Positions 23,339 through 36,138 of a stretch of DNA of 64,000 nucleotides are shown here, piece after piece. The notes under the pieces were generated by a model that did no database searches, had not been told where the DNA came from, and saw only the letters and a list, made by a program, of their open reading frames with translations. Source of the DNA: Cantharellus purpuraceus (lineage: Eukaryota; Basidiomycota; Agaricomycetes; Cantharellales; Hydnaceae); contig JALBUN010000004.1 in assembly GCA_025174535.1 (NCBI GenBank), positions 930,001 to 994,000 on the forward strand, in the 5' to 3' direction. Position numbers and translations under genes: made by a program. How positions within the stretch are numbered: position 1 is the stretch's first letter; the number at the start of each line of letters is the position of its first letter.

Positions 23339-26300
23339 TGGTGCTGGTGCTTAAAAGAGGTATGTGAAACAGCGGTGAGTGGTGAACCGAGACAAGGCCA
23401 GGGTGGTGGTGGTGAAGGAGAAGGAGGAAGAGTCCTATAGATATATTGGAAGGACAATGGATGGTACATGGTTATTACCTCGAGGCTTATATCTAGTATG
23501 AACAGGCTGGTTGCTCCTTTTGTTCCTGCGCCGGGTACAAGCATAATGGGAGCTAGTGGTTTCAAACTCCGCACTTATCTTTAGCGCCCACGAACAATGG
23601 CGACAATGGGCTTTTGCTTTCGGACGCTGTACTAACATGTGCTAACCTGCTACCACCGATCAACCATCTGACCAGATTCTCTTGCTCTCCTTACGTTGCA
23701 GCATGCTTTCAATATTGCGCTTCGTGGGTAGCCTTTGTTTCCTCTAGCAGTATCCTTCCTAACACTAAGACCCCTGGGTTCTCAACTCGAGGCATGCAAA
23801 TCATCACAGAGATATTGCGATCATCTTCCGCATTCACTACTACTTCTTACGCGACTGGCACCGTTGCATCTTGCTGCAACTTCACAATGGTTCCTTAAGC
23901 TTCGGCCACATAAGGGATCGGGGACGCTGGCTGCTATATTTCTCTTGAAATGATGAGTTGCGGTCTGTTGCACCCTGAAGCTAGCGTTCGAAGCCATAAA
24001 TAACCTTTAATATTTTCAGCTCTCTTTTCTTTTCTTTTTTTTTTTTTTTTTTTTTTTCAAAAAATACCCGAATTTAGTTGTTGTTGGCCAAACAAGCCAG
24101 CAGCACATGCGCCCAATCGGAAAACTTCGTAGTCTACCATGGTCTATCCTTCCTCCCCCATCCCCGTAATACCAGATACAGACCCTTCATATCGGCCCAG
24201 CGTTGTATCTGCCGACTCCGTCTTCACTGACGACGTCGTGCTAACAAATTTTCGGTCGCACCACCCGCGGAATACGAGGGTGAATACGGTGCACCTTTTG
24301 GGCTACACCCTGTACATCAACACATCTACCATTCAACCTCGATCCATCTCGTCTCTCGCCTTCCACAATTTTGCCACAACTTATTTCTAACCACACAGCA
24401 GATTCAGATTGTCCTTTTCCTCATATTCTCCTTGTCGTCCGCCATATCCCTTCGACTCACAAGCCCAGCGTTGGAATCTTTCAAAGCTGTACCTGAGACA
24501 CCCTGCTATGTTTCTGGTGGCTGCGTCGGCGTCAGCTGATGACTGTTAGCATACAGGTTTTTTTTTTTTTTTCTAAGTCTACAGAACAACGGCCCCGAAT
24601 TTGGTGCAGAGCACAGCGTCCAGCACGGCGAACGGACGTCGGGTCACGAGACCCTTAGGCTCACCTGATGTACCTGGAACATGGATTCCGAAACATCTAG
24701 CCACCCAAATAGCTCCACAACATTTCGTATCGTATCTACGAGCTGAAGACAAATCCGGTTGTAGGTACTGTACGAAGCGTTGTGGAAGTGGCGTGCTACT
24801 TGCATTCTTGTGCAGCAATGTCGCGACGCACGCTGCAACTGAACATCCAGTCTGTATCCAGAGACAGGTGTTTGCGTTCACTTTGAGGACTCGATAAACG
24901 GCTTCAGAGGAGCTTCGTTATTTTCACTTTGCTCATGTTTACCAAGCCCCAAGCCATACTCAAAAAAATCGAACGACGACTGTCGTATTATTGATCGACT
25001 CGGAGATTCCATGATTCCGTTAAGAGTGGGTTCGTTCCGACACAATGCCTGCCCTGATGTCTGGTATCTTCAACTGCCTTGACCCCACGAAACAAACTGT
25101 CGAAGAACGATCACACATGGAAATCCAAGAAATCCATCGTTTGTAGCTCCTCATTTTCCAACATCACCACATTGGCTCTGTAAAACCATACTACTTCCCT
25201 GTTGGCCGAACACGAATGTGCACAGATGTGCTCCTCGGATCCCGACCATCAAGGCACACTTTCAATTTTGCAGCCTTAACCTTCCTGGGATTACAAGCCC
25301 CACCTCTCTAAGTGCTCTCTCTCTCCCCAAGTACCCGTCATACTACCGAATCGACATCCTCTCGCCCTTGCCCTTCTTCCTTTCTTCCATACCACCGCCC
25401 AACGGAGCCCGATGCGTTGACTGTCCACAAGGCACCTGAGACTTCTGCCAGGTCCAGTTTTGTGCCACTGTGCGCCCAGCTGAACACCCTATATGGCAAT
25501 CAGCACTATATATGACATCGACATCCCTCTGCCGGTAATCGCCTCACCACATCTTTCATCGTTAGTACCCGGGCCCCATCTTGAACGTGTGGTGCCCACG
25601 CAGTACATGAACACGAGAAAAAAATGCACACGAAGAAGTCGCCAAAACAGGGTGTGTTGCCACTGGATAGGCTTGGTGTGGTGTGGAGCTCGAGAGATCT
25701 TGCGTGTCTTCAAAATTGTCTAGAAGCCTGAAGGAAGCGCTGTTATCGTGCCCAAAATTGAAAAGGACTTGGTTGTAAATGCCGCACGTGTGTTGTCGAT
25801 ATGTACTAGTTCTGTTACAGTAATTGACTCGCAAGACTTCAAGTCTCCGGCTCTGTTGCGATTATGCATTCGCACTCGAGATCGGTCTCTACCAGAGTTA
25901 TAACGTCACATCATGTTGTGCCTTTCTTTATGGAATGAATCACGTCTTATCATTGTGTTGGTCCGAAATAGCAGTTAATTTACCATGTGCCAATCCTTGT
26001 ACGGGATTCTGTATAACCCTCAAAGCTTCAAAAGTCTCACATCTCGGATTTTCTACACTCGGTCGGGAAGAATTGGATCCAGGTGGTGTTACTCCAAAGG
26101 AGTCTTCATATATTGGGTACTTCATGTTCAATTATTCTGCACATGACTGACCAGACAGGCCCTGCATTCACCCCACCCCGTCAATGGAATACTCGAACAC
26201 GGCGCTCGATACCGCCAAAAAAAAGAAGAGAGACAAGAAAAGAAAAAAAAAAAAGAACAGATAAAAGAGGACACGCGAAACATTACCCAGGCCCATACAT

Positions 26301-26416
26301 CATGCATGCACATGCCAGCTCACTTGCCCGTCAACGTTCAACATCCACAAACGAGCACTCTCACCCTCCACAGTGTCCGTTCAAATGGCTGTATGGCTCA
26401 AATGACGGATCACCGA
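23339..26416. other. Intergenic with poly-T tracts and one small ORF
   Basis: These 3 kb contain T-tracts at about 24,037 and 24,559. An 83-codon ORF at 24,139-24,390 starts in a good context (ACCATGG) with MVYPSSPIPVIPDTDPSY. Its downstream sequence also reads open in another frame (EYEGEYGAPFGLHPVHQH), which could mean an unrecognised intron or a decayed gene. Nothing else is convincing. Confidence 0.45.
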
Positions 26417-28223
26417 CTACTTCTTCCCCCCTCTCCAACTCCCGCCAAAAGCGCCCCCACCCCCCGCCCCAAACGCACCCGCGCCAACCCCAGCCCCCCT
26501 CCCTGCTCCCACACCCATGCCCGTGCTTATGCCGTCCCCATATCCCGAGCTCGCCGACATAGCCGACATGGGGGGCGCCGCGCCCTCGCCAGCAGCTCCC
26601 ACCGGGAACCCCTGCATACTATGTCGCGGATTGAACCCCGGAGGCGCCCCATGCGGCGAAAACGTGGACCTGAAGCTGCTCTGTGGGAATGACGCCTGCA
26701 GCGACAGGAATTTATTGGGCATCGGTCGTTCGTCCGAATTGTACTTTTGCAAGGGGTGAAAGAATTAAGTGTCCCGGTAGCTTAGAACGCAGGGTCAACG
26801 AGGTGCTCACCTGAAATTCCAAGCCGATGCCATCGGCCTCACTGATATCGAGGAGCTTGACGAGTTTTTTCCCAATGCCGTTGATGCGCTCCACATCCTC
26901 CTTGGAGCGTATCCAAACTTGAATACGGTCTACCTTGGAGCGAAGTGAAACCACTAGACATAGTACTTGAACGGCAGAAATAATAAAGAATTCGAAATAC
27001 GATATACCTGCACCGCATATTTCGTCCCCTTCGTCGAGCTCCTCGCCGACAAGAGCCATTGCCAACCAGGACCAACACCGGTCAAGAAGCTGTGGCTGCG
27101 CCTTCATCGTAAGTACCCACTTGCCACCATTGGCATTCGCCTTATCCTCCCACATGGGTTTGATGCCGGATTTAAACAGATGGTAATTAGAGTTTCGTTC
27201 AAGACGTGAGGGGGGTTTGAGCCAGTTGAAATAGCGGCAGAACGTCTCCACCTGGAATTATACAGTGAAAGTAGAAACGGTGAGACAATACTTGAGACAA
27301 GACTTACGGTATCAAACTCGCCAACAACGGTCAATCCCGCTTCATAAGCTCCCGTTTCTGTGCTAGGGGGGACATATGGTGTAGAGGGGTCCCCAGTGGA
27401 AGGCGTGAAAGGAGGCTTTGCCTTGGTATCGTGATAAAGCGTCCTGATGAATACAATTGTTAGCGAGAGTCAACGGTGGACACGTAAAGGCAACACACCA
27501 AGGGTGCTGCAATGGATGCTCATCCTCCTTCTGAGGAGGCGCAGCAGTATCGTCCACCATTGGAGGCGCAGCAGCAGGCTGAGGCGGCGCCTCTGTGCCG
27601 TCCACACTCAACGCCCTCGCCTTGCGCAAGCGCTCCGTGATAGCCTCCAGCGTCGGTACATTCTTGTATCCACGAGCAGGCGGCTTTGAGCCGGACCGAC
27701 CGTTGGCACCAGCACTGACACCTGTGCTGTTTGCACCCTCACCAGAGGCAGTAGTCGAGTTGGTGCCGGTGGCTTCGGCCGTGCCAAGATTAAGACGTTC
27801 GAGATGCTCCGCAGTGAGCTCGGTTCCCGAAGGCACGACGTTCGCATCGGGGACCTCTCTCCCAGATCCTGCGGGTGAACTAGAGCGCTGCGAGGAGAGC
27901 GCCGGGGACGTCGAGCGAGTGGTGGGCGGCTGCACAGCGGTGGAGTCTGCTGCGCTCGAGGCGACTGAAGTGGTAGACGTGCGTGCGAGGAGGGAGGTTG
28001 GGAGACGAGGACGTGCTGTGCTGGATGGAGGCTGCGCAGAAGACGAACTGGAATTGGTGGCGCTGGCGTTGGCTATGGAGTTGTGGTTGTTGGAAGTCAT
28101 GCGTGCAGCCAGCTGGTTCAAGGAAGGCATCCTAGCCGATGGCGCAGGACGCGAAGCATTGGGAATTGACGTGGGAGCAACGGAAGCTGCATCGTGACTA
28201 GGAGGTGCTAGGCTGTCCGACAT
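26417..28223 (-). CDS. eIF4E2/4EHP-like cap-binding protein
   Basis: This is an mRNA 5'-cap binding protein of eIF4E class II, usually linked to translational repression. The model is complement(join(26417..26743, 26811..26953, 27008..27251, 27308..27443, 27499..28223)), 524 aa. Residues 1-230 are a Ser/Thr/Ala-rich extension. The eIF4E fold starts at EDEHPLQHPWTLYHD. It continues GEFDTVETFCRYFNWLKPP, then FKSGIKPMWEDKANANGGKW, which holds the second cap-stacking Trp and the acidic residue. Next come CWSWLAMALVGEE and EICGAVVSLRSKVDRIQVW. The tail is Gly-rich. By alignment, Tyr replaces the first cap-stacking Trp (mouse W56), the class II hallmark. Cys 292 replaces mouse W73, which grips YxxxxL-phi partners. 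The insertion between the first two strands is longer than usual. Confidence 0.87.
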
Positions 28224-30425
28224 GATGCTGCTAACAACAACGATTGGGCACCTCCTTCCTCAATCACCGCTCAAGGCGCCCAAATTATATCATCTCCGCA
28301 ACCCACCCCTCACACCTACACTCGAGTACATATATGTACGCATCGGCTCAGGTGTAACTTGTGTCTTTCTAGTCGCTTGCTCTCCAGACTCGAGTTGCTT
28401 GTGCAATCTTGAACGTTTAGACACCATAACAGTGGCGCAGACATTTAAGTTTGATGTGCCCCTTGCATGCAATCCAGCCATTGAAACCACCGGCTAATGT
28501 GTCTTTCTAGTCGCTCGCTCTCCAGACTTGAGTCTTTGCTTCTATTAAGTTAGGAGGCTGACACGAAAGTTTGTAAATCATCATTCTCAATGGCTCACGC
28601 TCAACCCTAGGCATTGCTCTTATACCAGAGGGACAGGCAGACCTGTTGATCTTTTATACATTGAATACCAGACTTCAACCAAGGATACCATCTCTTGCCA
28701 AGTAGCATGGGTGGCCGCTGAAGTCCTATGTCCACTGCGCATGTCTCCCGGACCCGTCACCTTTCACCAGCAGAGTAATCAGGTAAAGTATCTTATTGGT
28801 CGCGTCTACCTATCCCTGTTCCACTCCTTGAAACAGACATCGCCAATATTTTTCTTCTCCCATATAGTCATGGCACCATTATAACCTAAGAGCTGGGACA
28901 ACAAGGAACGGACCTGTTCTAACCAGCCACGGCAGACATCTCAAGCTTCTGCCTTCATTTCATTTTATCGAGTGAACATGGAGTGATGGCGACTAGACCG
29001 CGCTCACAACCGACAAGTCCAACAATCACCTTCCTATCTCAATACTCGCTCTCTCGTGCAGAAGACCGGAAGGCTAGAGAGTAGAACATGAATATGAACT
29101 ACATATGCCTGCCGAAATGTCTTTATACCCTCGAGACGTGCAATGTATAACACGACTCATCATGCATGAACACCTCCGGGGGAGGGACAGCTCTGTCTAG
29201 GCTAAGTAGAGCTGGAAACGTACATGAACAGTTTCTTTCGGATGGTAGACTGTCAACCTATGCCTCCCCATCAAATAGTATTTCGATAAATGAACAATAC
29301 TTGGCCCAGTATTCCCGTCCGAACGCCGCCGCCTCACCTCAGATAAGGACGAAAGAGTGCATACGCCCACGTTCCACCCACGCGGGCCGCCATCACCACA
29401 TCACCCCCACAAACATGGGTCCTCCCCAAACAAAGACAGGGAAGCGCATACGCCTATCATACGTTCCACCATCAGGCAACCCATTCTCGCCGCATCACCT
29501 TTGACCCGTAATCGGACCTATCCATCCCGAAGAAAAAAGAAACATCAAATCTCGGCTTGCACACCAGTTCAGTACCCTGTCCGAGCGGTACCAGGCGGTA
29601 CCCCCCGAGCGCAAACCGCCCTCGAGCCTTGAAGGACGGGCGGGAGCGTATGCCTACGTTACGCTGCCATCGCCACCGCACCTCCAACACATGATCAGAT
29701 CTATCACCCCCAGGAGTAAGAGAAAAATATCATCAAATCCTGCTTGCATGCGAGATCGCGTGTAGTGAGATCACCACCCAGCCTAGCTTCAAGACATCTA
29801 TAACAGCGATGGACAACAACGGAGTGTAGTAGCGCACTGCGAGGCACCCTACTGGGCAGAACATTGCAGCGCGCGCGGCGGCCTTCTAGGTGCGGACGGT
29901 CTAGGCTTCCCGGACGCATCTAAAGATTCGGAGATGCAGAAGTACGGTTAGGGATCGCGTAGAGTAACCGTCGCATGCCCGTTAGTGTAAGTTGATGCAA
30001 CCCTAAGCTTCAGAGGGGGTAGATTCGATGCTAGACTTGGAATGTGCTCTTTTAGCCAATTTGGTCAGGTCAAGTCCCAGGGAAGGTACTGCCAGCGTCA
30101 AGATTTGTGACATTGCCCGGAGATTAGATTAGTGTCACAGCAGAGATCTGCAAGAGCAGTACAGTACACTATTTCATGATGCATGCGCTCATGGTGAATA
30201 AATCTAATAATGGATTGGAGTTGGCCACCGCCCAAGTTGCGGGTAAGCGCCCACAAATTTGCATATCGGATAATGGGTAGGGTCAAGGGCTACTTATGCA
30301 GTATGAGATTCATGAGAACCCCTTGCCATGGACCAGCACAAGAGAAAGCGCATGACAAACCTCAGCCATATGCACATAAACCTTGCAACAAGGTCAATAA
30401 TAATGACCCAGCCACATCATCCAAA
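28224..30425. other. Intergenic with a short direct repeat
   Basis: These 2.2 kb have no gene I can support. A direct repeat of about 40 bp (GTGTCTTTCTAGTCGCTYGC...) occurs at 28,361 and 28,499. The right end runs into the transposon island. Confidence 0.5.
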
Positions 30426-30767
30426 CCTGTACAGAAAGCAGGGCAGGAAAATTTGACTCTCCATGACTGGCTCACAATTTTCAGATTTATGACAATCATC
30501 CAGATCTTGGACAAGCCAATAGTTGCCCATTTCAGCACACTCCATGAAGGCACTCTCCTATTTAGCCAGCCAGCATTGTCTTGGAACCTGAAATGAAGAC
30601 AGGAATTAGAAGTTTGAGCTGATTCTAATCCCACAGCTTTGTCATCAAAAAGACCACAAGTGGTCACATGGCCTGATGTTGAAAGGGCTCTGATTTTGTG
30701 GGTTCACAGATGGAGGAAAAGGGCAAAACTGTCAATGGACCTAGGCTTCTTGAGAAGCAGTGGAAGA
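30426..30767 (+). pseudogene. pogo/Tigger-type (CENP-B HTH) transposase fragment
   Basis: The + strand encodes pieces typical of the N-terminal DNA-binding region of DDE_1/Tigger transposases: LHDWLTIFRFM, IVAHFSTLHEGTLLFSQ, then RPQVVTWPDVERALILWV. A +2 frame change follows before MEEKGKTVNGPRLLEKQW. Two in-frame TGA codons stand where Arg is expected (near 30,594 and 30,618). The fragment ends abruptly at 30,767, where gypsy LTR sequence starts, so the gypsy element probably inserted into it. No catalytic domain remains. Confidence 0.65.
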
Positions 30768-30906
30768 TGTTACACACTGGGTCCATTGGGTCAGAACTTT
30801 GGGGTCAGAGTTGGAGTTGGAGTCATGGTGGGTGTTATGAGAGCTACCCAGTGTTATGCACTTGGTCCGATTGGGGGTCGGAACCTGGAGTGGAGTTTGG
30901 GGTCAG
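30768..30906 (-). repeat. Truncated left LTR of the minus-strand gypsy element
   Basis: The sequence opens TGTTACACACTGGGTCC, like the right LTR, where the same start is split across 36,125-36,138 and 47,854 onward. A second LTR-like block (TGTTATGCACTTGGTCCG) starts at about 30,850. Only about 139 bp remain before the solo LTR at 30,907. Confidence 0.6.
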
Positions 30907-32244
30907 TGTATGGGAACCACCTTTTCCCTATCAAATTCCATTTATGCAGCACCAATGTGCTATTCTTTGCTTTTCCATTCCTAAATATCAGCATATATTT
31001 GATGCTTGTACCTGGAATGGACTTATTCAAAGGCGCCCACAAACCTTCGCGCAGCCGGCTCTCCCCTTTTGGACCAGGCATTTGGCCTCAATTCAAGCTC
31101 AGATGTCTCTGATCAATAAATATTCTCTAACTTAACAACCACAGCCTCTCAGGGCACTATTTTCCATGCAGATCATCACCTGAGATGTGGCTATCCATGG
31201 CTGTCCAAACCAGTGCAGAAAACAGGGTGGACACCCTTCTTTTTGCCTGATCAGTACCTAGCTCAGGGATCAGATCAGCTGATGGGTGATCAAATCAGGT
31301 GATTGCCTTGGAATATTCTACCCCTTTCCATAACATTCTAGCTGTTTCCTTCTATTATTAGATAGAACTTTCCAGAACCATTATTCAGCTCCTGATCAGT
31401 GTTAGTCCAGTGATCAGAACCTGTGATTGGCTTGGAATATTCTACCCCTTTCTTCCACCTTCCACAACCTTCCAGTAGTTTCCATCTATTAATAGGTAGA
31501 ATATTCCAGAAGCATTAGTCAGCCCCTGTAAATACAATATATAAGGAGGCCATTCTGCCTCTGAAATAGTAACATATCATCATATTCTACCCATCTTCTG
31601 CACACCAGTGTGACTAGAGTGACATACAGTGTCATCCTCTATCTCAGTAACTGTTGATTACCAGTTCAAGGATCTTTTACAGTTGTGTAACTGTACTTGA
31701 TTGCACTCAAAGTAGTGATATTCCTGCTTTGGGCGTGAGTGTAGTATCTGCCTCACGTGACTACGAATCTACAGGGTGAGATTGTCTGTCAATAGTCCTG
31801 CCATTAATGCTCTTGTTTAAGTTACTAGTGTGTACTGCCTTTGCAGAGCATTAGAAGCTTGAACTCGTGTGAAGCAGTTGCTAGACTACTTCACACATCA
31901 CTGTTACCTGCTTCTGAGTGCCACTGGTTGGACGGTTGGATTCATCCATCTACTTCCTTTAGCCTCTAAGTGCATTCCCCTCTTTTTGGAATATCTGGAC
32001 CCCTAAGTGTCCATGAACTCTAGACTCTGGAAGTCTTATTCATTTCTTGCTGCTAAGAAACGTATTACCTTTCTGCGTATAGTCTGCATTGACCAATACA
32101 AAGGATTGTAACCAAAGTACAAACGTTAAATTGTTTCTGGAGTTGTGCTGCAGCAGGGTTTGATATTCTTCTCAGCTGTTCATTCACGGAATTGTGGTGA
32201 TTTAGAGTTTGCCCTAACACCATAATTTTGCGGGTTCCAAAACA
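30907..32244 (+). repeat. Solo LTR of the chromovirus family
   Basis: It runs TGTATGGGAACCACC to GGGTTCCAAAACA and is colinear with the two LTRs of the element at 36,139-47,853. It lacks an internal block of about 93 bp present in both of those. It shares the promoter segment with ATATATAAGG near 31,538. Flanking pentamers differ (GTCAG left, GATGG right), so there is no target-site duplication. The right edge interrupts the integrase of the minus-strand gypsy element. Confidence 0.85.
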
Positions 32245-35200
32245 GATGGTGTCATGCATCGGAATGAATAGTGACTGTTTAGTGAACCTGTCGACAATCA
32301 CAAGTATGGTATCATATCCGAGCAATGGAGGGAGTTTCTCTATGAAATCCATGGAGATGGAGTTCCATGGTTGCTCCAGGACCGGAAGTTGCTTAAGTGT
32401 TCCGTAGGGTTTGTGCCTTTGTGATTTTGAGCGCATACATGTGGTGCAGGAGTTACAGTAGTGTTGAATGTATTCTCACATTTTTGGCCATACATAGTCT
32501 CATCTTGTGTGCGATTTTGCCCGAAATGGCCCAAGATCGGGTGATCATGATAATACTGCAAAACTTGGAGTCGGAGACCGTTGGTGTCGGGGACGTATAT
32601 CTGGTTGTTGTGTTGGAGGTGTCCTTCGGGGTCAAGTGACCATTTCAGATCGGAAGGGTTGTCCAAGTGTTTAACTGCAACAGGATCAGATCGGAGTGAT
32701 GAGCAGATGTCGGAGCGGAGTTGGTCAATGTCCATAATGGTGACAGCTTGGAGGGTGGGAGTCATGAGGGTGGATGCTCATAGGGACAATGCCAGCTGCT
32801 CGTTAGTAAACACAGGATGAAAGTTGTGTGGGTTTACAGTGGCATAGTTGCTATTCCCCTCTTTAGGGTAGATGTCCCATCGTCTAGTTAAAGTGTCGGG
32901 CTTTGCTCCGAGTCGACCTGGGCGGAAACAGATGATGAGATTGAACTGAGATAGGTATTCGGACCATCGGACCTGTCTCCAGGTGAGCAGTTTCGTTGTG
33001 GAGAAGTATTCCAAGTTCTTGTGGTCAGTTATGACGTCCACCGGATCGGAGGGGCCTTCAAGGTAGTGTTTCCATATCCGGAAGGCTTCATATATGGCAA
33101 GGAGCTCTTTGTCATGGACATCATAGTTCAGTTCAGGGGGCATAAATGTACGTGAGTGAAAAGTGATCGGATGGACATGTCCGTCGTCCAGAGAGATGAT
33201 GGACAGGATCACAGCAAGTGCATAGTCGGACGCATCGGTCTCTAATAGGATAGGAACATCTGGAACCCAATGAGTCAGTATCAGAGCGGAAGTAAAAGCT
33301 TTTTTCAAGGTCTCAAAGCTCTGTCTACATTCATCAGTGAAATTCCATTGGATACCCTTCCTAGTGAGTCAGGTGAGCAGAACGGTGATATCAGAGTAGC
33401 CATGAATGAAGCGGCGGTAGAAGTTGGCGAACCCTAGGAAGGACTGTACATCCTTGACTTTCCAGGGTTCCGGCCATTCCTGTATGGCTTTGATTTTGTC
33501 ATCGGACATTGTCAATCCTGCCGGGGAGAGGATATAGCCTAGGTATTCGACCGAGTTGGAGTGGAATTCGCATTTGTCAGCGTGGGCGAAGAGGCCATGT
33601 TTTCGGAGACATCGGAGTACTTCTTGGACATGTGTCCAATGTTCTTCTTCATTGTCCGAATATACCAAAATGTCGTCTAAGTAAATGAGGACAGTCACAT
33701 CAAGGAGGTCGGCGAAGGTATCATTCATGAACCTCTGGAACGTGGCTGGAGCATTGGTTAGTCTGAAGGGCATGACGCACCACTCGAAAGATCCATATCG
33801 TGTGCGGAAGGTCGTTTTCCATTTGTCACCTTCTCGGATGCGGACTAGGTGGTAGGCATGTTGGAGATCTATTTTGGAATAGATCTTAGCCTTTTGAGGA
33901 CTTTTGAGTAGGTCCACAGTGCGGGGTATCGGGTATCAGTCTTTCTTGGTGATCTTGTTGAGTCCACAGAAGTCGACGCATAGATGGAGTGATCCGTCCT
34001 TTTTGCGGACAAATAGGACTGGAGCTCCATGGGGAGATAGGGATGGGCGGATGAAGCCCATGGCCAGGTTCTCATCTATGAATGTTCAGAGAGCCAGTAG
34101 CTCTTTTTGGGATTGCGAGTAGATAGGGCCAAGCGGAGGGGTGGAGTTGTCATCCAGTTCAATCTTGAGATCGTATGGTCAGTGTTCTGCTAGGGAGTTG
34201 GCTTTAGACTTGCTGAACATGTTGGCGAACTCATGATACTCCTTAGGAACCATAGATAGGTCCAGTGGAGTTGATCGGGCGGAACAAGCAGCGAGGAATA
34301 TCGGATCAGAGAGGTGGACCTGGAATGTGTGAGAACCATCCAGTTTGCTTAGTCTGGCGAAGACCATAGCATCCACCATCGATATAAATGGCGGGGCAGA
34401 TGGAGTATCTATCGGAGCGGAGTCAGCGGAGGCGGAAGATAGTTTCACACCTAAAGTTGCTGGTGACGTCAGGGATGACACAGCCTGTACTGGAGAGCAG
34501 AATGTGATATGGCCCAATGCCCAGTCAATCAACGGATTGTAGCGGGTGAGCCAGTTATGTCCGAGAACCACAGAACAGCTGGAGTCAAGCAGAGTAACAT
34601 AGAATGTAAGGTTCTGGATTTCTCCAACAGAAAAACGGATAGACAGATCTATAGCTCATGAAATAACAGCATTAGTAGTGCCATCAAATAATTGGAGTGG
34701 TATTGGAGTTATGGTGTATGTATGGAGTTTATGTAAATTGGAAAAAAAGGAATCAAGGAAACAGTGAGTAGAACCAGAGTCAATTAATGCTTGGATAGCA
34801 GTATTGGGAATGGAGTCGGAGTAGACAAGGAGGGTAAGGGAGTCGGAGTGGGAAAGAGTGGATGCATTCAGGCGGACCTCGTTTGTCATATGGGGAGTAC
34901 CAATGCAGCCCTCAGCCCATACGGAGGCTATAGGACTGCTTACTATTTTTTTGAGTCCGTCACTTTTGCGTCGGACTTCTCCATTGTGGCATTGGCGGCA
35001 CGGCCCTTTGCCTTTGCTGTGGATGAGGTTGCCTTGTTGCAATCCTTGGCTTGGTGGCCAGGCTTTCCGCAGAACAGACAGAGGCTGTTGTCCATGCGGC
35101 GCTGGCGTTCCTGCTGGGTAAGTTTTTCATCCTTCCCTAGCTTGGTGGAGAAGTCTGGAGTACTCTTGCGAGCTCCAGAGTTATTGCTGGTGCCGGAATT

Positions 35201-36093
35201 GTTCTGACCGGAACTGGAAGCAGCAGCGTTACCAGTGTTTGACTTCTGGCCTGAGTTGGTGGTGGTCCTCTTATCGGACCCCTTGTTGGACTTTGGGGTC
35301 TTGTCCGATGATTTGTCCGATTTGTTGTTGGCTGAATTTTCATGGGAGACCTCAGATTGACGTTCCCAATAACGGGCGTCGATGGATTGGGTGAGCTTGC
35401 AAAGAGTAACCAAAGTATCCAGCTTACCGATGCATAATATCTCGTCCTTGATGTGGGATGGGAGTCCAACGTAAAATTGGTGTTGGAGTGCAGCGTCACC
35501 CCATTGGACTTTTGGGGCTAGCTGCTGGAAGCTCACAATGTATTTTGTGATTTTGTGATTTTGTGATTTTCCTTCATCCAAAGTCGATCAAGTTCATTCT
35601 CAGCATCAGCCTTGGGGTTGTAAGGACTGAAATTGGTCTGAAGTTCAGAGATGAAGTTGGAGTAGTCTTCTGACCATATCGGGTCATCAGAGTCGTCCAT
35701 GAGTGCTGGCTTGAAGTAGTCCAGTGTGGTGCCCTTGAGATAGGACATAGCGAAGGTGACCTTCACCCGATCGGATGTGAATGCGTCGGGGCAGTCGCGG
35801 AAATTCAACCGGCATTGCACCAAGAACAGCTGGAGCTTTCGCAGATCAGAGCCATCGAAGGGGTCAGGTTCTCGAACCTTGGTCTGGGACTTAGGGGCTT
35901 GTGGGTTACGGATGCTGCTGGCGAGCAGGGAGATGGCTTGCACCAGATTTGGAGAGGGCGGGGTGTTGTCTTCTTCATTGATGGCCTCTATGTGGTCCAT
36001 CGGTTCTTCGATGACCTCGGGGATGGTGTCGATGCTGGGAGTGGGCACCTCGATGATTCGTGCGCATTCAGAATTGGCGGTGGATTGTGGCAT
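32245..36093 (-). pseudogene. Decayed gag-pol of a Ty3/gypsy element (marY1/sushi-like)
   Basis: Gag starts at 36,093 (MPQSTANSECARI) and has a CCHC knuckle (CLFCGKPGHQAKDC). An 8-bp repeat near 35,541-35,570 breaks its frame. Protease shows ALIDSGSTHCFLD. Reverse transcriptase shows [13 protein letters not shown], the [16 protein letters not shown] block and YLDDILVYS. RNase H shows LETDASDYALA and HSRTF. A GAKPDTLTRRWD segment and the integrase zinc and catalytic start (HYCNSCTTC, ISMDFIEKLPP, LVIVDRFTK) follow. The integrase stops at 32,245 against the solo LTR; the rest is missing. In-frame TGA codons occur at plus positions 32476, 32778, 33369, 33936, 34086, 34179 and 34656, each where CGA (Arg) fits the family. 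The element is inactive. Confidence 0.88.
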
Positions 36094-36138
36094 TGGTAGG
36101 ACTGAGTATGGCGTTCGAATATACTGTTACACACTAGG

